A stretch of 11,220 bases of DNA from Heritagella_A intestinalis (GTDB taxonomy: Bacteria > Bacillota > Clostridia > Oscillospirales > Acutalibacteraceae). Positions 1 to 6,689 of the stretch are shown here, piece after piece. Made by a program: the position numbers and the translations under genes. The DNA lies in NCBI GenBank assembly GCA_904418995.1, contig CAJFQF010000023.1:1-11220 (forward strand), given 5' to 3'. The notes under the pieces are model-generated. The model did not search any database. It saw only the letters and a program-made list of their open reading frames with translations, and was not told where the DNA came from. Numbering within the stretch: position 1 is the first letter of the stretch; every line of letters begins with the position of its first letter.

Positions 1-20
1 ATCAAACCCCATCAAAGGAA

Positions 21-52
21 AAAGCTCGGAAAACAACGGTTTTCCGAGCTTT
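21..52 (-). terminator. Rho-independent terminator after rpsI
   Basis: A perfect 14-bp inverted repeat (21-34 pairs with 39-52) encloses a 4-nt loop. It lies about 20 nt past the rpsI stop codon. Read on the minus strand, the stem ends in a run of T (CTTTTTCC). Position, stem and T-run fit the end of the rplM-rpsI transcript. Confidence 0.85.
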
Positions 53-72
53 TTGAACCAATTTGATAAAGT

Positions 73-474
73 TTAGCGCTTGCTGAACTGCGGAGCGCGA
101 CGGGCAGCCTTGAGGCCGTATTTCTTACGTTCCTTCATTCTGGGATCGCGGGTCAGGAAGCCAGCCTTCTTCAGGGTGGGGCGCAGGTTCTCGGAATCGT
201 ACTGCAGCAGGGCGCGGGCGATACCGTGACGGATAGCGCCGGCCTGGCCGGTGACGCCGCCGCCGGCAACGCGGCAGACGATATCGAACTTCTCATCGGT
301 GCCGGTGAGCACCAGGGGCTGACGGACGATGAGCTTCAGGGTATCCAGGCCGAAGTAATCATCGATGTCACGGTCGTTGATGGTCACCTTGCCGGTGCCC
401 TGGTAAATTCTAACGCGGGCAACGGAGCTCTTTCTCCGGCCGGTTCCGTAAAAATAAGGTGCTTTCTCGTACAT
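73..474 (-). CDS. rpsI: 30S ribosomal protein S9 (uS9)
   Basis: Ribosomal protein S9 is a component of the small-subunit head whose C-terminal tail reaches toward the P-site tRNA. The 133-residue product has the expected family length (about 130). It shows the N-terminal YxGTGRRKSSVARV block, the central GGGVTGQAGAIRHGIARAL block (residues about 71-89) and the classic basic C-terminus RRAPQFSKR. The ATG at 472-474 is preceded by GAGGAGGAAG with normal spacing. It follows rplM after only 18 nt, the conserved rplM-rpsI order, and is followed by a strong terminator, so the two form one transcript from the promoter at 1003-1031. Nothing unusual is seen. Confidence 0.98.
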   Translation of the reverse strand: MYEKAPYFYGTGRRKSSVARVRIYQGTGKVTINDRDIDDYFGLDTLKLIVRQPLVLTGTDEKFDIVCRVAGGGVTGQAGAIRHGIARALLQYDSENLRPTLKKAGFLTRDPRMKERKKYGLKAARRAPQFSKR

Positions 475-492
475 AGTCTGCTTCCTCCTCCC

Positions 493-921
493 TTACAGTT
501 CCCAGTTCTCGGGCTTCTGAGCGGTGTGAATGTGCTCATTGCCGGCGAACAGGCGCAGGCGCTTCATAGCGTCGCGGCCGATGCTGTTGCTGGGGATCAT
601 ACCCTTCACAGCCAGCTCCATGGCCTTCTCGGGCTTCTGGGCCATCAGGGTGTCATAGCGGACATCCTTCAGGTGGCCGATGTAGCCGGTGTGGCGATAA
701 TAGTGCTTCTGCTCCAGCTTCTTGCCGGTGAGAACGGCCTGGGCGCAGTTGATGATGATCACGTGGTCGCCGCAGTCAACATGGGGTGCATAGGTGGGCT
801 TGTGCTTGCCGCGGAGCAGCACTGCAGCCTGAGCCGCCACACGGCCCAGGGGCTTGCCGGCGGCATCGATCACATACCACTTGCGGTCAACCTGACCAGC
901 TTTGGGCATATAAGTGGACAT
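493..921 (-). CDS. rplM: 50S ribosomal protein L13 (uL13)
   Basis: Ribosomal protein L13 is an early-assembly protein of the large subunit. The 142-residue product equals the usual bacterial length. It carries the family signature WYVIDAAGKPLGRVA near the N-terminus, LLRGKHKPTYAPHVDCGDHVIIIN in the first half, the YRHTGYIGHLK segment and the AVKGMIPSN block near the C-terminal third. The ATG at 919-921 has an AGGAGG site 7 nt upstream. It is the first gene of a two-gene operon with rpsI and sits behind a short structured leader and a sigma-A promoter. In many bacteria this operon is autoregulated through the leader RNA. Confidence 0.98.
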   Translation of the reverse strand: MSTYMPKAGQVDRKWYVIDAAGKPLGRVAAQAAVLLRGKHKPTYAPHVDCGDHVIIINCAQAVLTGKKLEQKHYYRHTGYIGHLKDVRYDTLMAQKPEKAMELAVKGMIPSNSIGRDAMKRLRLFAGNEHIHTAQKPENWEL

Positions 922-996
922 AGCGTTTACCTCCTGCTTCTTACAAACAAATCATATTACAAAGCCCCGCCCATTTGGCAGGGCGTAGGAATTTGC
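922..996 (-). promoter_or_regulatory. rplM 5' leader with strong hairpin (candidate L13 leader)
   Basis: The predicted transcript starts near 996 and has a leader of about 75 nt. Seen directly: an 8-bp GC-rich stem (964-971 with 977-984, one G-U pair) enclosing a 5-nt loop, followed by TTTG and then an AT-rich stretch to the AGGAGG site. Firmicute rplM genes are known to carry an 'L13 leader' RNA structure used for autoregulation by ribosomal protein. Location and size fit, but I could not align it to the family, so the assignment is an inference. An attenuating hairpin is the alternative. Confidence 0.5.
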
Positions 997-1002
997 CTTA
1001 TG

Positions 1003-1031
1003 ATACTACCACAGCCGTCGGGGTCTGTCAA
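1003..1031 (-). promoter_or_regulatory. Sigma-A promoter of rplM-rpsI
   Basis: On the minus strand there is a perfect -35 TTGACA (1026-1031), a spacer of exactly 17 nt and a -10 TAGTAT (1003-1008, 4 of 6 consensus bases). It lies about 80 nt upstream of the rplM start codon and in the correct orientation. Confidence 0.8.
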
Positions 1032-1117
1032 GGGGGAATTTCCGTTTTTTTAATTTGTTTTGAGATTTCCTTCGATTTTCACCCGTTTTTGGCTGTTTTC
1101 TTCCCCTGGCTCCGGCG

Positions 1118-2401
1118 TCATTTCATTTTTTCCGGCAAAGGGGATGCCGGTTTCGCCTTTTTCCGGCAGGAAAGCCAATAGCCCGCTCCGCAGAAAATCG
1201 CGCCCATTCCCAGCACTGCCGCCAGCAGGAGCCAAAGAACCGGAATCCCCGTAACCGCCAGCACCGCCGCAGAAAGGAGCTGGGACACCAGCCCGCCCAG
1301 CCGCAGGGCCAGGCTCTCAGTGCTCATGATGGTGCCGCGGACTGCATCCTCCGCACTCTGATGCAGCAATACCGCATCGGCGTTGTCCTGCCAACCCATA
1401 GCCAGATAATACAGAATATAAAAGGTACAAAACGCCGGCAGGCGCAGCAGGCAGGCTGCCAGCACCATACACAGGGTCATAGCCAGCCGGGAAAGAAAAT
1501 ACAGGGCTACCCGGCCTTTTTCCGTTGGGATTCGGGCCGAAATCTGGGCGGCCAGGATATTTCCCAGCACTACCGCTATCATGCTTCCGCTGGAAAGCAG
1601 GCCCAGCAGCAGCCCAATCTCCCCCTCCCCAGCCAATGTCTGGAGCTGGGGCTGCCAGTAAATTTCCACGCCGGAAGTGGTAAAGCCCAATATCCCCGCT
1701 CCCAGCAGGATGACCAGCAGCACCGGGCTGTGTCTGGCGGCCAGCAAAGCCTTTTTCCCCTGGAAAGCCATCTCTCTCAGGGGATTCCCTTTTTTCATAG
1801 AAACCGTTTTTTCCCGGGAGTCCTCCGGCACCGTCCCGATGACCCAGAAAACAGCCGCCAGTAACAATGCCGCCATCAGCATCAAGTTGGCCCCATATTG
1901 ATACCTCAGAAAAGGCGTGCTGCTCAATACTCCCCCGACCAGGGACCCCAGGGCCTGGCAGCCATACTGGACAATGCTGCTCCACATCCCTGCTTTGCCG
2001 GTGGCTTCTTTTCCCCGGGCGTGCATCCAGCGCTCCATATACAAAGCGTCCAACGTACCGGAACTGAACGCCACGCCTGCTCCGAACAAGATATTTCCCA
2101 GCAGAACCACCGGTATGTTGCCAAAGCAAAAACAGAACACCCCCGCCAAAGACAGGATCCGGGAAAGAATCCACACCCGTTTGCGGCCCCACAAATCCCC
2201 GGCCATGCCGCTGGGCATTTCCAGCACCAATACCGTGATAAAATTCAAACTCATGGCCAGAGACGCCATCGAGAGGCTCAGTCCCCGGGAAAGCAGCAGC
2301 AGGGTACTAATGCAGGTAAAGAGCCCAGAAGAAGCTCCCACCATGCCAAACCCCGCCAGATAGGCCCAGGGACGCAGGGCATTCTCATTCTTTTTTTGCA
2401 T
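1118..2401 (-). CDS. Major facilitator superfamily exporter
   Basis: This is a polytopic inner-membrane transporter of the MFS, probably a proton-driven efflux pump. From the chosen ATG it has 427 residues with about 12 hydrophobic segments. The loop 2-3 motif A is visible as GMAGDLWGRKR (residues about 65-75), preceded by LEMPSG as in drug-exporter-like MFS proteins. A hydrophilic central loop (about 195-225, SREKTVSMKKG) separates the two halves. The frame is open 46 codons further upstream, but that part would lie wholly inside the ArsR-type gene. The ATG at 2399-2401 has an AGGGGA site, so I place the start there. It overlaps the regulator by 17 nt, which implies one transcript and probable translational coupling. 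The substrate is unknown. No clear terminator is seen between its stop and the rplM promoter. Confidence 0.85.
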   Translation of the reverse strand: MQKKNENALRPWAYLAGFGMVGASSGLFTCISTLLLLSRGLSLSMASLAMSLNFITVLVLEMPSGMAGDLWGRKRVWILSRILSLAGVFCFCFGNIPVVLLGNILFGAGVAFSSGTLDALYMERWMHARGKEATGKAGMWSSIVQYGCQALGSLVGGVLSSTPFLRYQYGANLMLMAALLLAAVFWVIGTVPEDSREKTVSMKKGNPLREMAFQGKKALLAARHSPVLLVILLGAGILGFTTSGVEIYWQPQLQTLAGEGEIGLLLGLLSSGSMIAVVLGNILAAQISARIPTEKGRVALYFLSRLAMTLCMVLAACLLRLPAFCTFYILYYLAMGWQDNADAVLLHQSAEDAVRGTIMSTESLALRLGGLVSQLLSAAVLAVTGIPVLWLLLAAVLGMGAIFCGAGYWLSCRKKAKPASPLPEKMK

Positions 2402-3005
2402 TTTGCCCGTCCCCTCTCTTTTTTCCCAAAGCCTCGTCCGCCATCTGGGAAGCGTAATAAAAGAACGTGGTCTCAAAAGGGATCTTGCCGGGTGCCGGGT
2501 CTGTGTGCATCTGCATAAAGCGGGCAACTTCTTTTGCAAAACCCGTTATTTCCTCTGGGGTACAATACACAACGCCCGCACTGAATTTGACTTGGTTTTC
2601 TTCCTTTTTTTCATCCTCTCCCGCTTCCTTAGCAGCCTCCAACAATCGTTGGGTGCGCCGGGCCAACTCCTCCTGGATCAACACCGCCTGTAAATTCCCC
2701 TTGCTGGGGACATTGCCAATCCGCACCGTGACAATGGCCTCCTTATAAATTTTGGCCTGGAACCCGTGGATGTTCTCTACCCGATCCAATACCACCAGGC
2801 CGATATCCTCCAAAATTTTCAAATGATGCCCCGCGCTGGAAGGGGCGATCCCCAGAGTATCGGCCAGCTGTTTGGCGCTCATCCCCTGGGGACAGCGCTC
2901 CAAAGCCGCCATAATCCGCTGGCGCAAAGGGTGGATATAGGCCCGCAAGTCCTTTTCATCCTCCAAAAGGATTTCTGTGCCATGCTCGTTCTGCTGTACT
3001 TTCAT
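2385..3005 (-). CDS. ArsR-type winged-helix transcriptional regulator
   Basis: A 206-residue DNA-binding protein with an N-terminal winged helix of the ArsR/HTH_20 type. Residues about 24-37 (IHPLRQRIMAALER) form the first helices, 42-71 (SAKQLADTLGIAPSSAGHHLKILEDIGLV) the helix-turn-helix, and about 72-92 the wing. The rest is mainly helical, with a charged stretch near 120-135, and may sense a ligand or dimerise. No metal-binding CxC-type motif of classical ArsR sensors is visible. A GTG at 3009-3011 opens the longest frame, but the AAAGGGG site is only 2 nt from it and 8 nt from the ATG at 3003-3005, so the ATG is preferred. It is the first gene of an operon with the MFS exporter. Two palindromes lie in its upstream region, which suggests autorepression. 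The inducer is unknown. Confidence 0.85.
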   Translation of the reverse strand: MKVQQNEHGTEILLEDEKDLRAYIHPLRQRIMAALERCPQGMSAKQLADTLGIAPSSAGHHLKILEDIGLVVLDRVENIHGFQAKIYKEAIVTVRIGNVPSKGNLQAVLIQEELARRTQRLLEAAKEAGEDEKKEENQVKFSAGVVYCTPEEITGFAKEVARFMQMHTDPAPGKIPFETTFFYYASQMADEALGKKRGDGQNAKKE

Positions 3006-3058
3006 AATCACTGCCCCTTTCCCGGAAACAATTGGCCGTCTGTAAGGTCGGATTCATC

Positions 3059-3077
3059 CATGACAATAATTGTTATG
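3059..3077. promoter_or_regulatory. Palindromic operator, proximal copy
   Basis: CATGACAATAATTGTTATG is a near-perfect palindrome: the 9-nt arms match at 8 of 9 positions around a central A. It matches the second copy at 3093-3111 in 15 of 19 positions, with centres 34 bp apart (about three helical turns). It lies in the 5' untranslated region or transcription start area of the ArsR-type gene. The binding protein is inferred to be that regulator. Confidence 0.7.
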
Positions 3078-3085
3078 TTGTCCTC

Positions 3086-3115
3086 GTTCTATCATACCAA
3101 TTACTGTTATGTCAA
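3086..3115 (-). promoter_or_regulatory. Candidate promoter of ArsR-MFS operon
   Basis: On the minus strand there is a perfect -35 TTGACA (3110-3115), an 18-nt spacer and a weaker -10 TAGAAC (3086-3091). The distal palindrome covers the end of the -35 and the spacer, and the proximal palindrome lies just past the expected start site. This is a typical repressor arrangement. The -10 is the uncertain part. Confidence 0.5.
3093..3111. promoter_or_regulatory. Palindromic operator, distal copy
   Basis: CATACCAATTACTGTTATG is an imperfect palindrome (7 of 9 arm positions) and a second copy of the site at 3059-3077. The shared consensus is CATAACAAT-N-ATTGTTATG. It overlaps the -35 element of the regulator gene, so occupancy would block RNA polymerase. 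Confidence 0.65.
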
Positions 3116-3130
3116 GCCTTTTCGGAATCC

Positions 3131-3160
3131 CTGGAAACGGCCGGCAATCTGTGTTATGCT
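3131..3160 (+). promoter_or_regulatory. Candidate promoter of the GNAT gene
   Basis: An extended -10 is seen (TG-T-TATGCT, with the hexamer at 3155-3160) and a weak -35 CTGGAA (3131-3136) at 18 nt. It lies about 37 nt upstream of the GNAT start and diverges from the ArsR promoter. The distal operator ends about 20 nt upstream of this -35, so joint regulation is possible but not shown. Confidence 0.4.
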
Positions 3161-3196
3161 ATCCTTATATGGATTTTCAAACAAGGAGGAACGCCC

Positions 3197-3724
3197 ATGG
3201 AATACCGGCTTTTGCATTCAGAAGAGCTGCAGCCGTCCCTGTTTTCCCAATTTGACCGCTTTCAGAAGGTCACGGACTGCTGGCGGAAACGGGACGGCGT
3301 GTGGGTAGTGGAACCCGTGGCCTTCACAGAACAATGGGGCCCGGAGGAATATCAATTCCTCTGCCAGTGCCTGCAAAACACCCTCCATACCAGTGGAGCA
3401 GTATTTGGCGCCTTTGACGAAGGCGTTCTCAAGGGGTTTGCCTCCGTGGAAGGCCCCGCTTTGGGAAGCCGGAGACAATACCGGGACTTATCCAGCATCC
3501 ATGTCTCCCGGGAGCTCCGGGGCAAGGGGGCCGGACGGCAGCTCTTTGCCCTGGCCTGCCGCTGGGCCAAAGAACACGGCGGGGAAAAGCTGTATATTTC
3601 CGCCCACTCTTCCGTGGAATCCCAGGCATTTTACCGGGCCATGGGCTGCCGGGAAGCGGAGGAATACGACCCGGCCCATGTGGAAAAAGAGCCCTGCGAC
3701 TGCCAATTAGAATACGTTCTTTAA
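3197..3724 (+). CDS. GNAT-family N-acetyltransferase
   Basis: A 175-residue cytosolic acetyl-CoA-dependent acyltransferase of the GNAT fold. The acetyl-CoA pyrophosphate-binding motif A is visible as SRELRGKGAGRQL (residues about 104-116, with R108-x-x-G-x-G). It is preceded by the strand DLSSIHVS and followed by the motif B region SSVESQAFYRAMGC (about 138-151). Length and layout are normal for the family. The longest open frame begins about 55 codons upstream, but an AAGGAGG site 7 nt before the ATG at 3197 decides the start. The acceptor substrate cannot be read from the sequence; small amine, antibiotic or protein N-terminus are all possible. The next gene starts only about 40 nt downstream on the same strand, so co-transcription is likely. 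Confidence 0.85.
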   Translation: MEYRLLHSEELQPSLFSQFDRFQKVTDCWRKRDGVWVVEPVAFTEQWGPEEYQFLCQCLQNTLHTSGAVFGAFDEGVLKGFASVEGPALGSRRQYRDLSSIHVSRELRGKGAGRQLFALACRWAKEHGGEKLYISAHSSVESQAFYRAMGCREAEEYDPAHVEKEPCDCQLEYVL

Positions 3725-3765
3725 TAAAATGGAAAAATTATACAAATTGTAAAGGAGAAATGTCC

Positions 3766-4488
3766 GTGCAAAAGCTCATGGGACAAATGCGGGCCGCCAT
3801 GGAGCGGTATCAGATGGTGCAGCCCGGAGACAAAATCGCCGTAGGGGTTTCGGGAGGCAAGGACTCCCTGACCCTGCTGGCAGGGCTGGCCAAGCTCCGG
3901 GATTACTACCCGGTGCCCTTCTCGTTGGTGGCCATTACCGCCGACCCCTGTTTTGGCGGCGTGGAGACGGATTTTTCCCCAGTGGAGAAATTCTGCCAGG
4001 AGCTGGACGTGCCCTACCTGCTCCGGCGCACCCGGTTGGGCACCATTATTTTTGAGGAGCGGAAGGAGGAAAACCCCTGCAGCCTCTGCGCCCGGATGCG
4101 CCGGGGAATCCTCCATGAAATGGCCAAAGCCAACGGCTGCACAGCCCTGGCCCTGGGTCATCACTTTGACGACGCAGTGCAGACCTTTTTCATGAACCTG
4201 TTCTACGGGGGAAAGCTGGGCTGCTTCTCTCCCAAAAGCTACCTGTCCCGCCGGGATCTGTGGCTGATTCGGCCCATGGTGTTCTGCGAAGAACGGGACA
4301 TCCGCAATGCCTCCCAGCGTCTCCAATTTCCGGTGGTAAAGAGCGCCTGCCCGGCAGACGGCTGCACCAGTCGGAAGGACACGGAACTACTGGTGACAGC
4401 GTTAGAAAAACAGTTCCCCGACCTGCGGAAAAAGGTCATGGGGGCCATGCAGCGGGCCGGCCTGGACCACTGGGGTGATGTCTCGTGA
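3766..4488 (+). CDS. TtcA-like PP-loop tRNA-thiolation ATPase
   Basis: A member of the TtcA/TilS N-type ATP pyrophosphatase family. TtcA activates C32 of tRNA by adenylation and inserts sulfur using a [4Fe-4S] cluster. In the numbering from the ATG at 3760, the PP-loop SGGKDS is at 31-36, the CxxC pair is C107/C110 (NPCSLCARMRRG), and GHHFDDAVQTFFMN (133-146) matches the TtcA helix. C197 or C202 could be the third cluster ligand. At about 240 residues it is shorter than E. coli TtcA (about 310). The AGGAG site is only 2 nt from the ATG at 3760 but 8 nt from the GTG at 3766, so GTG is preferred and adds only two residues of uncertainty. It overlaps the following ATPase gene by 4 nt. Exact substrate (C32 thiolation or another PP-loop reaction) is inferred. 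Confidence 0.85.
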   Translation: MQKLMGQMRAAMERYQMVQPGDKIAVGVSGGKDSLTLLAGLAKLRDYYPVPFSLVAITADPCFGGVETDFSPVEKFCQELDVPYLLRRTRLGTIIFEERKEENPCSLCARMRRGILHEMAKANGCTALALGHHFDDAVQTFFMNLFYGGKLGCFSPKSYLSRRDLWLIRPMVFCEERDIRNASQRLQFPVVKSACPADGCTSRKDTELLVTALEKQFPDLRKKVMGAMQRAGLDHWGDVS

Positions 4489-5270
4489 TTTACCTGAACA
4501 AAATCCTGCTGCATCGTCCCCTGCCGGAGGAATCCTATCTTCATACACTGCCGGCGGTGCGCTGGCTATCTCAGACGGGGGCTTTGACGTTTCCCGCTCC
4601 TGTGACCTTCTTCGTGGGGGAAAACGGCACGGGGAAATCCACCCTTCTGGAAGCCATCGCCGTGGCCTGCGGCTTTAACGCCGAAGGCGGCAGCAAAAAC
4701 TTCTCCTTCTCCACCTTCCGAAGCCACTCCCCTCTCCACGAATCCCTAACCCCCTCCCGCCTTCGCCGGGAACGGGACGGCTTTTTTCTCCGGGCGGAGA
4801 GCTTTTACAATGTGGCCACCAATATCGAAGAGATGGACCGCGAAATTGCCGACGTGCCGTATATTTCCGCTTCTCCTTTGGTCTACAGCTATGGAGGCGT
4901 ATCTCTCCACGGCCAATCCCACGGAGAGAGCTTTCTATCCCTGGTGCAGAACCGTTTCGGCGGGCAGGGGCTTTACCTGCTGGACGAACCGGAATCGGCC
5001 CTTTCCCCCACCCGGCAGTTGGCTCTGTTGACGGAGATACACCGGCTGGTGCAGGCGGATTCCCAATTCCTCATCGCCACCCATTCCCCTATTCTCATGG
5101 CCTATCCTGGAGCCCATATCTGGCAGTTTTCCGAAACCGGCCTGGAAGCCGTCTCCTATGAAGAAACCGAGCATTATCAGCTGACCCGGCGGTTTTTGGA
5201 GAATCCCCAGCGGTACCTGGCGTATTTATTTCAGGAGAAGGAGGAAAATTCCTGTCCATTCGTTAATTAA
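4485..5270 (+). CDS. ABC-like AAA ATPase (COG3910/AAA_23-type)
   Basis: A 261-residue soluble ATPase with an ABC-type nucleotide-binding fold and no membrane segments. Walker A is GENGTGKS (45-52), Walker B with catalytic Glu is LYLLDEPES (163-171), and the H-loop is ATHSP (H200). A degenerate signature, SHGES (about 145-149), lies before Walker B. The family is often annotated simply as 'AAA family ATPase' and resembles the RecF/SMC-like head without a long coiled coil. Translation begins at a GTG inside the GTGA overlap with the preceding gene's stop, so it is translationally coupled to the TtcA-like enzyme. Function is unknown; the coupling suggests a role tied to that gene, but this is inference only. 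Confidence 0.8.
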   Translation: MIYLNKILLHRPLPEESYLHTLPAVRWLSQTGALTFPAPVTFFVGENGTGKSTLLEAIAVACGFNAEGGSKNFSFSTFRSHSPLHESLTPSRLRRERDGFFLRAESFYNVATNIEEMDREIADVPYISASPLVYSYGGVSLHGQSHGESFLSLVQNRFGGQGLYLLDEPESALSPTRQLALLTEIHRLVQADSQFLIATHSPILMAYPGAHIWQFSETGLEAVSYEETEHYQLTRRFLENPQRYLAYLFQEKEENSCPFVN

Positions 5271-5352
5271 GCTGCCTACCTAATAATACGGTGCAATATC
5301 TTACTCTGGCGATTCAAATCATTATTTATCGTGGAAGGGAATGATTGTTTTT

Positions 5353-6006
5353 ATGGAAAGAATTATCACGATTACTGGTGTGGGGGCCACCTCTACTCCC
5401 CCGGACCAAATCTCTGTATCCATTCGATTAGAAAGCCAGGACTTGTCCTACGAAAAAGCTGAAAAAGAAATCCGGGAAAAAACTGCAAATCTGCAGCAAA
5501 GTGTGAAAGACTGTGGTTTGCCTTTAGAAAATCTAAAGACAGCAAACTGGTATGTCCGTACTATAACCAGACTGAACAAAAACCAGGAGGAAATTTTTTG
5601 CGGATATCATTTTCGTCATTTATTGGAATTTCATTTGAATTTAAACTTCTCATTACTAACCCGATTTCTGCAATCCATTTCTGACCACCATGTATGCCCC
5701 GCGCTAAGCATCCAATTTAAATTAGAAAATCCCGCCGCCGTAAAAGAAGAGCTTTTGGTTTCCGCCACCAAAGACGCCCACAAAAAAGCAGAAATATTGG
5801 CATCTGCCTCCGGTGTATCCTTGGGAAAGCTACTGCGTATTGATTACAGCTGGGGAGAAATCCAGGTTTCATCTCCTACTCGATATGAGGACGGTAGATT
5901 TGCAGATATGCTGTATAGTTTCTCAAAAAGCGATTCCATGGAAGATATTTGTCCTCAGGAGATTAAGAACCAGGAACACGCTACCTTTGTTTGGGAAATT
6001 TTATAA
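5353..6006 (+). CDS. SIMPL (DUF541) domain protein
   Basis: A 217-residue protein of the SIMPL/DUF541 family, related to BP26 and YggE; biochemical role poorly understood. It starts with the typical beta strand MERIITITGVG, followed by the conserved PPDQI. It ends with the family's second signature, ATKDAHKKAEILASASGVSLGKLLRI (about 138-163). Many relatives are exported, but no signal peptide is present here, so this copy is probably cytosolic. The longest frame starts at 5341, but the GGAAGGG site lies only 1 nt before that ATG. The ATG at 5353 matches the usual family N-terminus, though its spacing is long (about 13 nt). Codon use is visibly AT-richer than in the neighbours. It ends convergent with bioY, 53 nt away, with a hairpin between. 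Confidence 0.8.
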   Translation: MERIITITGVGATSTPPDQISVSIRLESQDLSYEKAEKEIREKTANLQQSVKDCGLPLENLKTANWYVRTITRLNKNQEEIFCGYHFRHLLEFHLNLNFSLLTRFLQSISDHHVCPALSIQFKLENPAAVKEELLVSATKDAHKKAEILASASGVSLGKLLRIDYSWGEIQVSSPTRYEDGRFADMLYSFSKSDSMEDICPQEIKNQEHATFVWEIL

Positions 6007-6019
6007 AACATTAAAAAAA

Positions 6020-6050
6020 GGAAAAGACACCTCTAGTAGGCGTCTTTTCC
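6020..6050 (-). terminator. Rho-independent terminator of bioY (possibly shared)
   Basis: A 9-bp stem (6020-6028 with 6042-6050), a one-base mismatch and three more pairs around a 5-nt loop. On the minus strand the stem is followed by a T-run (CTTTTTTTAATG), about 10 nt past the bioY stop. On the plus strand the downstream T-run is absent, so it may act only weakly on the convergent SIMPL transcript. Confidence 0.85.
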
Positions 6051-6059
6051 CAATACACT

Positions 6060-6623
6060 TTACACTTTTTCGGAAAGTAATCCGGACTTTTTTACCGCTA
6101 TACTCACCGGCATAGCCAGCAGAGAGGAAACCACCACTTTCAGGGCATCCATGGGGATAAAGGGCAGGGCTGTGGCAGTGAGAGAGGTGAGCCAATCCAC
6201 CTGCCCCACCTGCATATACCACAGAGAGCCCAGCAGATAGCAGGGAATCATGGTGAGGAACAGGGCGAGCAGGTATTGGGGCAGCCGGGGAAGGGGCGTT
6301 TTCCCCAGGAGCTCCCGCACCCAGGCCCCCAAAAAGGCCATGACCGGGTAGGCAATCAAATAGCCCCCTGTGGGCCCCAAAATAGCGCCCACACCTCCGT
6401 GAAACCCGCTGAACACCGGCAAACCCACCGCTCCCAGCAGCAAATACACCAGCTGGGCCAGCAGAGCGTTCCATTTGGGCAGCAGGGCCGCCGTCAGATA
6501 TACCGCCATGACCCCCATGGTAAAGACGATAGGGGTAAAGGGGATCGGAAACGAAATTTGGGACAGCACCGCTGTCAGAGCGGCAAACAGGGCAGTGAGG
6601 GTCAATCGACGAGTACGGTTCAT
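6060..6623 (-). CDS. bioY: BioY biotin transporter (ECF S-component)
   Basis: The membrane substrate-binding component of the biotin ECF transporter. From the ATG at 6621-6623 it has 187 residues with about six hydrophobic helices. The family signature GAVGLPVFSGFHGGVGAILGPTGGYLIAY (about residues 64-92) is intact. A longer frame begins at a TTG at 6657-6659, but that codon lies within a few bases of the -10 element and would be upstream of or at the transcription start. The ATG is therefore chosen, with a GAGAGG site 8 nt before it. No EcfA or EcfT gene is in the window, so it either works with a shared ECF module encoded elsewhere or as a solitary BioY. The BirA-type operator over its promoter supports the biotin assignment independently. 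Confidence 0.95.
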   Translation of the reverse strand: MNRTRRLTLTALFAALTAVLSQISFPIPFTPIVFTMGVMAVYLTAALLPKWNALLAQLVYLLLGAVGLPVFSGFHGGVGAILGPTGGYLIAYPVMAFLGAWVRELLGKTPLPRLPQYLLALFLTMIPCYLLGSLWYMQVGQVDWLTSLTATALPFIPMDALKVVVSSLLAMPVSIAVKKSGLLSEKV

Positions 6624-6660
6624 AAAAGGAGCCTCTCTTTCCGGGAATTCATTTTCCAAT

Positions 6661-6689
6661 AGTATAGCCCCTTTTCTTTATATTGTCAA
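6661..6689 (-). promoter_or_regulatory. Promoter of bioY
   Basis: On the minus strand there is a perfect -35 TTGACA (6684-6689), a spacer of exactly 17 nt and -10 TATACT (6661-6666, 5 of 6). The expected start site near 6655 gives a leader of about 30 nt to the ATG at 6623. Confidence 0.85.

Noticed and set aside
226..1053. Long plus-strand open frame of 275 codons across rpsI and rplM
   Set aside because: It lies antisense to two unmistakable ribosomal protein genes, has low-complexity Ala/Gly/Leu/Val content and no ribosome binding site.
1032..1117. Terminator between the MFS gene and the rplM promoter
   Set aside because: The stretch is AT-rich with T-runs on the plus strand, but no stem followed by a minus-strand T-run could be drawn.
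1317..2192. Minus-strand 291-codon frame inside the MFS gene
   Set aside because: It is an alternative frame of the exporter with Gly/Arg-rich, non-membrane composition and no ribosome binding site.
6624..6659. Upstream TTG start extending BioY by 12 residues
   Set aside because: The TTG lies directly after the -10 TATACT, at or before the expected transcription start, and the extension has no hydrophobic or family-like sequence.
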